From Arthrobacter sp. M4 (GTDB lineage: Bacteria > Actinomycetota > Actinomycetes > Actinomycetales > Micrococcaceae): 64,000 bases of DNA. Positions 25,535 through 33,395 of the stretch are shown here, piece after piece (the stretch's first letter is position 1; the number at the start of each line of letters is the position of its first letter). Where the stretch lies: contig NZ_JAIWYX010000003.1 of NCBI RefSeq assembly GCF_020251205.1, forward strand, positions 186,001 to 250,000. Reading direction: 5' to 3'. A program made the translations under genes and the position numbers. The notes under the pieces were generated by a model. The model saw only the letters and a program-made list of their open reading frames with translations. It was not told the origin of the DNA and did no database searches.

Positions 25535-26872
25535 ATGGCAGCAGTAGGCAGTTCGTTTCAACCAAGGTACAGCGATCCCACATCATTCAGGTCGCTTAGA
25601 ATCGAAGCATGGCGCCAGTTCAACGCCATGGAATTAGACCTGCGTGCACCATTGACCATCATTACTGGCGCGAATGGAACCGGAAAAACAACCCTTCTGA
25701 CACTGGTGGGAGTCCACTTTAATTGGCAGATCCAGTTGATCGGAACGCCCATCCTGGATGATGAAGGCCACCTGACGTTCAAGCTTGGAACAGACCTGCA
25801 GGTGGAACTTAAGTCTCAAACACCTGTGGTGGGCCAATTGCCTCACTACGGCCCTCCTCAGTTTGTACCACCACCTACATCCAAAATTGGATCCCTTCAA
25901 TATGAGAACGGCGTTCAAACGGACCTTCTCGTTCCAGAAGGACAAAGCCCTCAGTTCAGTGTGCATTACGAGAGGCAGCAGACGGTTGAGGGCTTATTTC
26001 TCAACTCTCATCGCAGTATCAGTGCCTACCAATCAGTAAACTCCATTCCGGCCCGATTTTCTCCAGCCAAAGAGCTCCTAGATGCTTTTTACAACGAGAT
26101 CAGATCGCGCTTCTTTGGTACAAACTCTCCAAAGACAAGCATGCTTGTGATGAAGGAATCATTACTCGCTGCGGCAATTTACGGCGAAGGGAACTCGTCG
26201 GTTGTTGCAGATGAAGAGGCGCAAAATGTTTGGGATGGTTTCCAAGAGACACTCCGCCTCCTTCTTCCGGAGGAATTAGGCTTCCGAAGGCTAAAGGCCT
26301 CTCCTCCCGAGATTCTATTGGAAACAGAAACAGGTGACTTCACAGTCGACGCTTTGTCGGGAGGGCTGAGGGCTATTTTCGAACTCGCTTGGCAGATTTT
26401 CTTACGCTCACACAACACCGACAGCTTTACAGTATGCATTGATGAGCCAGAAAATCATCTGCACCCTTCACTGCAGCGGTCTTTGATGCCCAGCCTTATG
26501 AAGGCGTTTCCCAAAGTGAAGTTTCTCGTTGCCACGCATAGTCCTTTTGTGGTTAACTCGTCAGTAATTGCAAATGTCTATGCTCTCGAATACGATGAAT
26601 CGCATCGAGTTAGCGCAAATTTGCTGGATATGTCCAAATCTGGATTGTCTGCAGAGGACACCTTGCGTGATGTGTTGGGACTGGGCAGCACTCTACCGAT
26701 ATGGGCCGAGGCGAAATTCAATACTATTCTTGCGGCATTCACGACGGCTAATCCAACCCCACAGATGATCGGTGACCTACGGGAGGAGCTGGCCCGGGCC
26801 GGACTCTTATCCGAGATGCCACTGGCCGTGGAGACGTTGGTAAGTGGCAGTCAGGACGAGCCGGGTCAGTGA
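25535..26872 (+). CDS. ptuA: Septu-type AAA/ABC-like ATPase PtuA
   Basis: A 445-residue SMC/ABC-style ATPase. Walker A is GANGTGKTT (45-53). The ABC signature LSGG is near 273, and Walker B followed by the catalytic acid is CIDEPENHLHP near 300. The H-loop region is FLVATHSPFVV. These are the marks of the OLD/RecF-type ATPase found in Septu. The last 4 bp overlap the HNH gene (GTGA), and the two are the only genes of the unit. Septu blocks phage growth by nuclease attack; the ATPase controls the HNH partner. The segment is visibly more AT-rich than its neighbours, suggesting recent acquisition. Confidence 0.82.
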   Translation: MAAVGSSFQPRYSDPTSFRSLRIEAWRQFNAMELDLRAPLTIITGANGTGKTTLLTLVGVHFNWQIQLIGTPILDDEGHLTFKLGTDLQVELKSQTPVVGQLPHYGPPQFVPPPTSKIGSLQYENGVQTDLLVPEGQSPQFSVHYERQQTVEGLFLNSHRSISAYQSVNSIPARFSPAKELLDAFYNEIRSRFFGTNSPKTSMLVMKESLLAAAIYGEGNSSVVADEEAQNVWDGFQETLRLLLPEELGFRRLKASPPEILLETETGDFTVDALSGGLRAIFELAWQIFLRSHNTDSFTVCIDEPENHLHPSLQRSLMPSLMKAFPKVKFLVATHSPFVVNSSVIANVYALEYDESHRVSANLLDMSKSGLSAEDTLRDVLGLGSTLPIWAEAKFNTILAAFTTANPTPQMIGDLREELARAGLLSEMPLAVETLVSGSQDEPGQ

Positions 26873-27495
26873 GATCGCTGAAGAAACTCCCAGAACCCGA
26901 AGTTGTAACAGCAAATCAAAAGGTCTGGACAGAAAAATATTTAGAGGCAAAGACTACGGGCCAGAAATTGCCCAGCGCGTGGAGCCATCCCAAGATACGC
27001 GAAACACTTCAGGCAGAGACGGATAGTCGCTGCGCCTACTGCGATAGTCACCTAGCTCACGTGGCCTCATCGCACATTGAGCATTATCGACCACGATCAT
27101 TGTATCCCGAGCTGGTTGTTGCCTGGGAAAATCTCACAGTGGCATGCCCCCGATGCAACTCATCGAAAAGTGACCTGTTTAGTGAAGATTTGCCATTCAT
27201 AAATCCTTTTCTGGATGAACCCGATGAACATTTTGTCTTTTTTGGAGAGCTCGTGCTAGCACCATCCAGTCAGCGCGGCGAATACACTATTAGCGAATTA
27301 GGCCTAAATAATGACGATCTAATGTCTGCGCGCAAGCGACGACTTAATAATATTGTTCAGCTCGTGTCTTCATGGCATAAAGCACATGACTTGCTTAAGC
27401 CGGGGATTTTGGACGAAATCCGGAGGCAGCTTGATCAGGGTGAGTATCAGGCTTCCGTTAAATCTCTTCTTAAAACATTGAATTTCAAAGTCTAG
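26869..27495 (+). CDS. ptuB: Septu-type HNH endonuclease PtuB
   Basis: A 208-residue protein. CAYC (C55, C58) and CPRC (C93, C96) bind the structural zinc, and the HNH core HIEHYRP places histidines at 69 and 72. An asparagine-containing block WENLTVACPRCNSSKSDLF follows. This fits the TIGR02646-like HNH nucleases that act as the effector in Septu and in retron Ec78-type systems. The GTG start lies inside the ptuA stop, so translation is coupled. No reverse transcriptase or retron RNA is visible nearby, so plain Septu is the better call. Confidence 0.82.
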   Translation: MRSLKKLPEPEVVTANQKVWTEKYLEAKTTGQKLPSAWSHPKIRETLQAETDSRCAYCDSHLAHVASSHIEHYRPRSLYPELVVAWENLTVACPRCNSSKSDLFSEDLPFINPFLDEPDEHFVFFGELVLAPSSQRGEYTISELGLNNDDLMSARKRRLNNIVQLVSSWHKAHDLLKPGILDEIRRQLDQGEYQASVKSLLKTLNFKV

Positions 27496-27587
27496 CGACA
27501 AACAGAACGGAATGAATGCTCGAGACTGCAGAAGGGGACCGTTCGCGGCACAAGAGTTTATGAGATGGCTTAGGACTCTCGGACGGG

Positions 27588-28721
27588 TCAATGTTGCAGG
27601 TATAACTCCAGCAGATCAAAATATTCGGAACCAGGATTCCAGCTTACCGGATGTAGCAACGTCCCCGCAGCCGGGTTCAAGGCGCTGTACATCATCCCAT
27701 CACCCGCATAAATCCCTACGTGGCCCCAGTTGTCAGGACCCTGCGGATTCTGAACCACCAGATCTCCAGGCTGAGGATTCTCCGTCCGCAGGCCCACTCT
27801 CCACTGCTCCACGCGCGGCAATTCAATTCCGGCTTGTCGATAAATCCACTGCACATAACCCGAGCAATCCCACGCCTTGAAGGCAGTGCCACCCCAGACA
27901 TACCTTCCGCCCAAGCCTTGCTGAGTGAAACGAAGGATGTCCTGCCGAACCTGACTCAGGTCCGGGGATAGCCCCGGAGCAGGCATGGCAGAGAATGATC
28001 CTTGGCAAGTTGTTGGCTCAGTATTCCCCTCTAACACCCCCACTATCGCTGTCGCCGCAGGTTCCCAACGGGCATACAGCTCAGGAAATGCAGAAACTTG
28101 AACAGACTGGGCGGCCGCGCCTTTATCCATTGATTGCCAACCAGGAATGTCCAGAAGCCCTCGAGGGCTGCCACGATTAGGACCCGCCGGCCCCCCGTAA
28201 AAGGCTCGGGCGTTGTACGTCGCATCCATCAACTGCTCGACAGTCCCCCAACCAGCCGCTGGCCGCTGTTGAGCTGACCCGATGGAGTCGTGATCATTCC
28301 CAACACCGTCATTTGGATATTGGAGGGATGCCGGAACGCTCGGGTTGGCAAGCATTCTCAAACTGGATTCCTGAAGCGCCATCATGATGGCAATAATCTG
28401 GCCGGCGCGCGGCACTCGTAACTCCTTGCCGACGGCAATGTAGGCCCTGGCAACGGACTCCTGCCGGGACGTTAGCTCGTAAAGCTGCTGACCGCCGTCG
28501 CGAATTTCCAGAAGTGCAGCGTTCCGCCCTTGCCTAGCACCAGATCCGCCCGCGACCGAATTGCATGACGCCGGCGCCTCATCAGACCTTGCAGCGAGCA
28601 CCGCGATGCCACCAAGAAAGGCCATCGCCGCCACCAGAAGCAGGGTCACAGTTGACGCAGTGCAAACCCGAAGAAGTGAACGCCTTTTCATCAGTCCGAC
28701 GACAGCCAGATGTACCGGCAT
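27588..28721 (-). CDS. VirB1-like cell-wall hydrolase with NlpC/P60 domain
   Basis: A 377-residue protein with an N-terminal membrane anchor (about 21-44). The C-terminal NlpC/P60 domain reads YVWGGTAFKAWDCSGYVQWIY with catalytic C286, and WGHVGIY with H334. The middle region (QIIAIMMALQESSL; GSAQQRP; YNARAFYGG) looks like a lysozyme-like or transglycosylase domain. Such two-domain hydrolases open the peptidoglycan for the transfer channel. Its start overlaps the previous stop by one base (TAATG), so it belongs to the operon with the VirB8-like and sigma-like genes. Confidence 0.85.
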   Translation of the reverse strand: MPVHLAVVGLMKRRSLLRVCTASTVTLLLVAAMAFLGGIAVLAARSDEAPASCNSVAGGSGARQGRNAALLEIRDGGQQLYELTSRQESVARAYIAVGKELRVPRAGQIIAIMMALQESSLRMLANPSVPASLQYPNDGVGNDHDSIGSAQQRPAAGWGTVEQLMDATYNARAFYGGPAGPNRGSPRGLLDIPGWQSMDKGAAAQSVQVSAFPELYARWEPAATAIVGVLEGNTEPTTCQGSFSAMPAPGLSPDLSQVRQDILRFTQQGLGGRYVWGGTAFKAWDCSGYVQWIYRQAGIELPRVEQWRVGLRTENPQPGDLVVQNPQGPDNWGHVGIYAGDGMMYSALNPAAGTLLHPVSWNPGSEYFDLLELYLQH

Positions 28722-29425
28722 TAATACACGATCCTGTCGGGATCTGCATAAAAGCCGACCATGGCACAGCGGTCAATCGGAGCTGCGGCTGCAGGCGGGC
28801 AATTGACCATAACACTAACGAGCGCCAAGTAGTCCCGACGGCCATTGTTCGACTCGTCCTTGACCCGAACGGTCACTGTGCAGACATGGAGCCCAGCCCA
28901 AGGAGCGGGATAATCGCGCACCTTGGCCAATTCGTGGTCGCATCGGAGAGACTCCGTCACGCCAGTCCGGCGTGCACCCTGGTCTGCTAAATCAGCAAAT
29001 GTGCTGGCGGTGACGCCTGTGCTCTCAAACTCCCGCGCCAGCACGGTCAACGGATTCGATCCGTCGGGCAGCAATTCCCACCAATCGCGGATCCGGGAAT
29101 AGACGTCGGAATACGACGACCTTCGCGTATCCCAGGTGTAAATTCTCTGTGCGGCCGCGGCGGCGAGCGCCCGGTAATCGAGCGTGTGCGGCAGACCGCC
29201 GTCGTTCGCTTCCTTCTCAGCAGGGCCAGTGGGTGCCTTGCCCGGAATCGAGTCCGACGGCGGCACTGTCGCCTCAGAGGGCGCCGAGGGGGCCGCCGTC
29301 GCCCTGGACGCTCTTCCCCCGTCAGGAGCCGACGGCCACAACAGGAGGAGCCCGCTGGCAAGTACCAGGCCCCCAACCAGCGCGGCCAACAGATACACAC
29401 GAGCGGATCTGCGAAACGAGTGCAT
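28721..29425 (-). CDS. Membrane-anchored protein, VirB8-like candidate
   Basis: A 234-residue protein with a short basic start (MHSFRRSAR), one membrane segment (VYLLAALVGGLVLASGLLLL, about 10-29), a Pro/Ala/Ser-rich linker and a C-terminal domain of about 140 residues. That domain has an alpha-beta pattern (RDYPAPWAGLHVCTVTVRV; RDYLALVSVMVNC) consistent with an NTF2-like VirB8 fold. Operon position between a sigma-like protein and a cell-wall hydrolase supports a channel role. The VirB8 label is an inference. Confidence 0.5.
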   Translation of the reverse strand: MHSFRRSARVYLLAALVGGLVLASGLLLLWPSAPDGGRASRATAAPSAPSEATVPPSDSIPGKAPTGPAEKEANDGGLPHTLDYRALAAAAAQRIYTWDTRRSSYSDVYSRIRDWWELLPDGSNPLTVLAREFESTGVTASTFADLADQGARRTGVTESLRCDHELAKVRDYPAPWAGLHVCTVTVRVKDESNNGRRDYLALVSVMVNCPPAAAAPIDRCAMVGFYADPDRIVY

Positions 29426-29434
29426 CCTCGCCTC

Positions 29435-30373
29435 CTAGACGAGCGAGCCAGCGCCGCTTTGGAGAACGCGCCAAGCGGTTCGATACAACTGCCTGGCGAA
29501 GCCGATGTTCACGGCGACATACCGCTCAGTGACACCGAGCTCAACGGCGAGAGCCCCGAGTTGAGCAGCCCGCTCCGGCCCTCGCAAACCTGGGCGGACA
29601 ATCGTATCGGCCACCCTCCTAAGAATGGTTGTTGGCAGGCAGTTCGCGGCGCATCGGCAAAGACTGTCGACGTCGGAAACTGACCCAGGCTCGCAGTTGA
29701 GGGCTGCATTGATCGTCTTGGCGGTCTGTCGGACTACCGTTACCGCATGCCAACGCCGGCGGTCTTGTGGCGACGGCGGTCCATACCTCCGGGGCGCGGT
29801 CAGGCTCGCCGTTGCAAGCCTCCATGTTTCTTCGTTGACACTACGGTGTACCATGCCAAGCATTGTCTGCGCCCACGCCTGATCGACCAGTTTCTCGGGG
29901 CTCCTGTCCAAATCTCGATCCAGACAAAGCACGGCAAGCGTGTCCGTGACTGGCTCGACGTCGGACGTAGTGGCCTCAACAAGCAGCGGCAAGGTTTGAT
30001 GGCTGAATTCGCGGCGGATATAGGCAGCGCAGACATTGCCGCAGACGCCCTGAACCCAGGCGCCGAAGGAAACACCCGGAATCCGGTGGTAGCGCCCCTT
30101 CGCGACTCCGTCCCACACCGCAAAGCGAATGTCTTGCATAACGTCGTCGACATCGCAGGACCGCCCAATGCGCGCCAGGCGCGAAATAACATACCGATGG
30201 ACCCCGTCTACGGCGGTCATTATCTGATCTATAGGTATTGCGGTCTCTGTGGCTGTCGGTGCGCTTCGTAGTGAGACATCCACTGCCCCGAGGTATGGTG
30301 CTTGCTCATTGCTTTGATTTGCCGTGGCTTCGACGTCCATGGCTTCACCGGCTTCGACTATCGAATTGAACAC
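29435..30373 (-). CDS. Sigma-70-like protein heading the transfer operon
   Basis: A 312-residue protein from GTG 30373; an ATG about 12 codons in (MDVEATANQ) is possible. A sigma region-2-like block is present (RYVISRLARIGRSCDVDDVMQDIRFAVWDG by segments; FGAWVQGVCGNVCAAYIRRE). The C-terminus (ALAVELGVTERYVAVNIGFARQLYRTAW) resembles the HTH of region 4. The middle is divergent. It is the first gene of an operon with two cell-envelope transfer genes and lies 150 bp from the divergent winged-helix gene. It may direct expression of transfer genes, which is inferred. Confidence 0.6.
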   Translation of the reverse strand: MFNSIVEAGEAMDVEATANQSNEQAPYLGAVDVSLRSAPTATETAIPIDQIMTAVDGVHRYVISRLARIGRSCDVDDVMQDIRFAVWDGVAKGRYHRIPGVSFGAWVQGVCGNVCAAYIRREFSHQTLPLLVEATTSDVEPVTDTLAVLCLDRDLDRSPEKLVDQAWAQTMLGMVHRSVNEETWRLATASLTAPRRYGPPSPQDRRRWHAVTVVRQTAKTINAALNCEPGSVSDVDSLCRCAANCLPTTILRRVADTIVRPGLRGPERAAQLGALAVELGVTERYVAVNIGFARQLYRTAWRVLQSGAGSLV

Positions 30374-30522
30374 TTCGAAAGCGGCATAAAGCCGCTCGTA
30401 AATGGATTCCGGAATCCGACCAGCATCAGCAAAACGTTACATGAATTATTGTCAAAGATAATTAAAGTATCGTCAAGGCTGCGGTTCTTACTTTTTCGAG
30501 AGCCTTCCGGAAGAATGCTGTC

Positions 30523-30846
30523 ATGCCGAGGATTACGCAGCCTGAGGACGCCGCCTGGTCGGCGGACGTCGAGGCTGCCGTCGCGACCTTCGGTAACCGG
30601 TCCCGGAATGAAATTCTCCGCTATCTGTCAGCCCACGGGCCGGCGACCCGCGGCGACATTGTCTCAGCTGTGAGTGCGGGCGAGCCCAGCGTCGCAAAGC
30701 ATCTGACCGCTTTGGAGGAGGCCGGCGTTATCGTCGTCGACGTCGAACCAGGGCGCCGACACGGCCGCTCGCCCCGCTATTCAGCCAACACGAACCGCAT
30801 CAAGGAACTGCTGGACGCTCACCTTAAATACCTGTTGGAAAAGTAG
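30523..30846 (+). CDS. ArsR-like winged-helix regulator
   Basis: A 107-residue protein with the winged-helix layout RNEILRYLSAHGPATRGDIVSAVSAGEPSVAKHLTALEEAGVIVVD by segments, typical of small ArsR/MarR-like regulators. No metal-binding cysteines are present. It resembles the second such protein at 31569. It faces the first EspR-like gene, with 31 bp between their ends, and diverges from the sigma-like operon. An AT-rich stretch at about 30440-30480 upstream may hold its operator. Confidence 0.75.
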   Translation: MPRITQPEDAAWSADVEAAVATFGNRSRNEILRYLSAHGPATRGDIVSAVSAGEPSVAKHLTALEEAGVIVVDVEPGRRHGRSPRYSANTNRIKELLDAHLKYLLEK

Positions 30847-30877
30847 AAAGCCCGACGGCGGCACGCCCCTTGGTCTG

Positions 30878-31387
30878 TTAGCCCAGGTTTTGCGGCTCGT
30901 CCTCTTCGTCAGATCGCAGCTTGGCGGCAGCCTGCTCACCCTCGGGATGCCGGCTGATGTCCTTATTGAGGTACTCGGTGATCGCTCGAAGGGTTTCCGG
31001 TGACACGTCCCCCAGCGTTCGAGCGGCAAAAGACTTAACTCTCGCAGCGCGTAAAGACTTCACAAACTCAAGCTGGGAGTCAATGCGTTCGGGCAGGTCC
31101 GTGGTCCCGCCATCAAGAAGATATGAAGCATCGACGTTGAAGATTTCACAAATGGCTGCCAGCACCGATGGATCGCTGACGAGCCTTCCCGTGCCGTCTT
31201 TCATATAGAACCAGCGGGCCCTCGAGATCGTAATTCCCCTGGCCGCCAATTCCTCTTGGACTTCACGGAATGTGACGGGCTTTCCCCGCTCGGCAACTGC
31301 AACGTCCAGGAGCAGGTTTAGCCTGCGTGCGAGTTCGGCCTGAGGGGTTAGCTTCGCATGTTCCAAACGAGATTCGTCGCCAGACAC
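30878..31387 (-). CDS. EspR-like DNA-binding regulator, copy 1
   Basis: A 169-residue protein. The block ARRLNLLLDV...VTFREVQEELAARGITISRARWFYMKDG, then LAAICEIFNVDASYLLD, follows the HTH layout of EspR, the mycobacterial ESX-1 regulator. A second helical part (FVKSLRAARVKSFAARTLGDVSPETLRAITEYL) matches its dimerisation region. A related gene is at 32949-33395. A perfect 15-bp inverted repeat lies 121 bp upstream and is the likely operator shared with the divergent winged-helix gene. Confidence 0.75.
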   Translation of the reverse strand: MSGDESRLEHAKLTPQAELARRLNLLLDVAVAERGKPVTFREVQEELAARGITISRARWFYMKDGTGRLVSDPSVLAAICEIFNVDASYLLDGGTTDLPERIDSQLEFVKSLRAARVKSFAARTLGDVSPETLRAITEYLNKDISRHPEGEQAAAKLRSDEEDEPQNLG

Positions 31388-31508
31388 TCGGTTTACCCCC
31401 TCCGTTCGTCGGTGGCCGCATTACTGCTCAGTATTCCGTGGGTAGACAACGCCTGCAATAACTCGGCGAGCGCCTGGAGGTTCCATCTGTTGCAGAACGA
31501 GCGTATCG

Positions 31509-31540
31509 TCTTTAGCTGTAGACCCGTCTACAGCTAAAGA
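31509..31540. promoter_or_regulatory. Perfect 15-bp inverted repeat, probable operator
   Basis: TCTTTAGCTGTAGAC (31509-31523) and GTCTACAGCTAAAGA (31526-31540) are exact complements around a CC centre. The site is between the divergent EspR-like gene and the winged-helix gene, 13 bp before the first ATG of the latter. Position and perfect symmetry favour an operator for one of these two regulators. Confidence 0.7.
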
Positions 31541-31568
31541 AAACTTCTCATCAATGGTTGTGGTCTCC

Positions 31569-31907
31569 ATGGCGAATATCTTGATGAATCCTGCGCGAAG
31601 CCTCCTTGTACGCTTCCTGATCACGCACGGACCCGCAACGTGCACGGAGATTGCAGCGGCTCTGCATGTCGCGTCACCTACGATTCGCCGGCACCTCGCT
31701 CTGCTGTCCAGCGCAGGAATTGTCAAACATATTCGGGGCCAATTCAAAGCTCAACCGGACGCAATCCGCAGGCAACTCGACGAACTCGCGGCTCTATTTC
31801 AACCGGCCGGCAATGATCCCAGGAACCGAGCGACGGAACCTTCCCACTTCTCGACGTCGCCGTTCCACTCCAGCGAATGGCCTGGCACTTCGAATCGAAC
31901 CAGCTGA
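31569..31907 (+). CDS. ArsR-like winged-helix regulator, copy 2
   Basis: About 112 residues from ATG 31569; an ATG at 31554 adds five. The block RSLLVRFLITHGPATCTEIAAALHVASPTIRRHLALLSSAGIVKHI by segments is a winged-helix fold similar to the gene at 30523. The recognisable domain ends near residue 80. The last 36 codons lie opposite the 3' end of the hydrolase gene (109-bp antisense overlap), so the tail may be an extension without function. It likely binds the palindrome just upstream. Confidence 0.65.
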   Translation: MANILMNPARSLLVRFLITHGPATCTEIAAALHVASPTIRRHLALLSSAGIVKHIRGQFKAQPDAIRRQLDELAALFQPAGNDPRNRATEPSHFSTSPFHSSEWPGTSNRTS

Positions 31908-32965
31908 ACCAGATCTGGGCGCGACCTCGCCAGCCGTTCCGAGACCACAAATGGTGTCGACTTATCCTCCGCTCCATGCAGCACGAGTATTGGAGTCCTA
32001 AGGTCAGCGGCCCGGCTTACCCAGTCCAGAACCTGGAGGTCGATGCGTTCCTTCAATCCCGTCACCCAACGCATCTGTGTTGACTGCAGAAGCCCCAGCC
32101 CGAGCAGTGCCACAGGCTTCGGCAGCCCACTTGCTCTGCCATTTGAGGTCAGCGTTGTGGCCCAGTCCAAAACGGGAGCGTCGAGGACTAGGCCGACTAT
32201 GCGGTCTGAGTTGGACGACAAGTCTGCGAGACGCAGCGCGATCGAACCACCCAGCGACCACCCAAAAAGCACGATGCGCTCAGCACCTCGACCAATGGCA
32301 TATTCCACCGCCGCTTCCACGTCGAGCCATTCATTTTGGCTGAGCGAATAACGGCCATCGTCCGACGGCGGCGCCTCGCCGTCGTTGCGAAAGGACACCA
32401 CTAGCGATGTGAAGCCGAACCGATGTGCAACGGGCACACCACGCAGGGTCCCTGCGCGTTTACCGCCCATCCCATGAATATGAATCGCCCACGTCGACCC
32501 AGGCCGCTGTAGCGGTTCGAATTTCCAGGCTGGCGCTGTCCCGCCATCGACCGAAATTGCCACGTCGTCATACGGCAAACCAAGCTGCTCTGGTCTTGAG
32601 TATGCATAGCCACTCCAGATCCCTATGTTTGCGCTCCGAATGTCGCCATAATCGACTCGCTCAACGACGCGGGTCACGGTCCCCTCGCCGGCGTCCACAA
32701 CCTCGCCGACGCAGGCGTGCCCGGAGCCGTTGGCGAACCAGATACTGTAGCGGCCGCGAGCACGTGTCAGCGGTGACGCAGGCAGCTCTACGAGTAAGGT
32801 TCCGTCGTCGCCGTCGAACACTCTGAGGATCCGAAGATCCTCCTTACGCGCCTTCGTAGGCACGGCGATGCGCCTGGCAAAGTAGCCCGCGCCCAGGAAA
32901 CCGGCCAATCCTAGAAGCGCAGCGGCGACCGTCAATCCAGCGATTACCCTAGTAACTTTCTTCAT
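31799..32965 (-). CDS. Membrane-anchored alpha/beta hydrolase
   Basis: A 388-residue protein from ATG 32965. A signal or anchor segment is at about 5-30 (VIAGLTVAAALLGLAGFLGAGY). The hydrolase part has an oxyanion-side motif IHIHGMGG near 161-168, the nucleophile elbow GWSLGG with S237, an acid in HGAEDKSTP and a histidine in VPGHSLEW. The catalytic domain should face outside the cytoplasmic membrane. It overlaps the EspR-like gene by 17 bp and is last in a four-gene operon. Substrate unknown; a signal lipid, ester or peptide ester is possible in this context. Confidence 0.78.
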   Translation of the reverse strand: MKKVTRVIAGLTVAAALLGLAGFLGAGYFARRIAVPTKARKEDLRILRVFDGDDGTLLVELPASPLTRARGRYSIWFANGSGHACVGEVVDAGEGTVTRVVERVDYGDIRSANIGIWSGYAYSRPEQLGLPYDDVAISVDGGTAPAWKFEPLQRPGSTWAIHIHGMGGKRAGTLRGVPVAHRFGFTSLVVSFRNDGEAPPSDDGRYSLSQNEWLDVEAAVEYAIGRGAERIVLFGWSLGGSIALRLADLSSNSDRIVGLVLDAPVLDWATTLTSNGRASGLPKPVALLGLGLLQSTQMRWVTGLKERIDLQVLDWVSRAADLRTPILVLHGAEDKSTPFVVSERLARSRPDLVQLVRFEVPGHSLEWNGDVEKWEGSVARFLGSLPAG

Positions 32966-33395
32966 CACCCCGCCGCATCCTTTCGTCGATAACGTCCCTG
33001 AGGCGTGCCAGGGTATCTGGCGAAATCCCTTGCAGCTGCCTAGCTGCGAAGTTTTTGACGCGCGTTTCACGCATGGAGCGGAGGAGCTTGAGTTGGGCCT
33101 CCACGAGGTCTGGAATTTCGGCGGATTCATCCAAAAGGTATTGGGAGTCAACCCCAAAGAACTCAGCCAGATTCCTGAGCAGCTCCCGCTCCGTCGCCAT
33201 CGAACTGTCGCCGGAGCGCATATAGGCCCATCGAGAGCGAGACAAAGGAGTACCTTTTGCTGCCATATGCTCGCTGATCTCTCGGTACGAAAGTGGTCCT
33301 GATCCTTGGGATTCGTACAGATCAAGCAAGAGATTGAGCTTTCGAGCGAGCTTTGCCTGGGGATTTTCCATGGACTCGCCTGATGAGGACGTCAT
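32949..33395 (-). CDS. EspR-like DNA-binding regulator, copy 2
   Basis: A 148-residue protein. ARKLNLLLDLYESQG, SYREISEHMAAKGTPLSRSR and LLRNLAEFFGVDSQYLLDES match the other EspR-like protein position by position, followed by a similar helical C-terminus (LRSMRETRVKNFAARQLQGIS). Its start overlaps the stop of the 7-TM gene by 4 bp. It is third in the ImmA-7TM-EspR-hydrolase operon, and may control that operon through the palindrome at 35002-35019. Confidence 0.78.
   Translation of the reverse strand: MTSSSGESMENPQAKLARKLNLLLDLYESQGSGPLSYREISEHMAAKGTPLSRSRWAYMRSGDSSMATERELLRNLAEFFGVDSQYLLDESAEIPDLVEAQLKLLRSMRETRVKNFAARQLQGISPDTLARLRDVIDERMRRGDEESY

Noticed and set aside
25535-27495. Retron Ec78-type system
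   Set aside because: The ATPase and HNH fit, but no reverse transcriptase gene or structured retron RNA is visible upstream, so plain Septu is preferred.
32966-33325. A longer N-terminal form of the alpha/beta hydrolase
   Set aside because: The upstream frame lies entirely across the EspR-like gene in another frame and has no protein-like features; ATG 32965 begins a clear signal or anchor segment.
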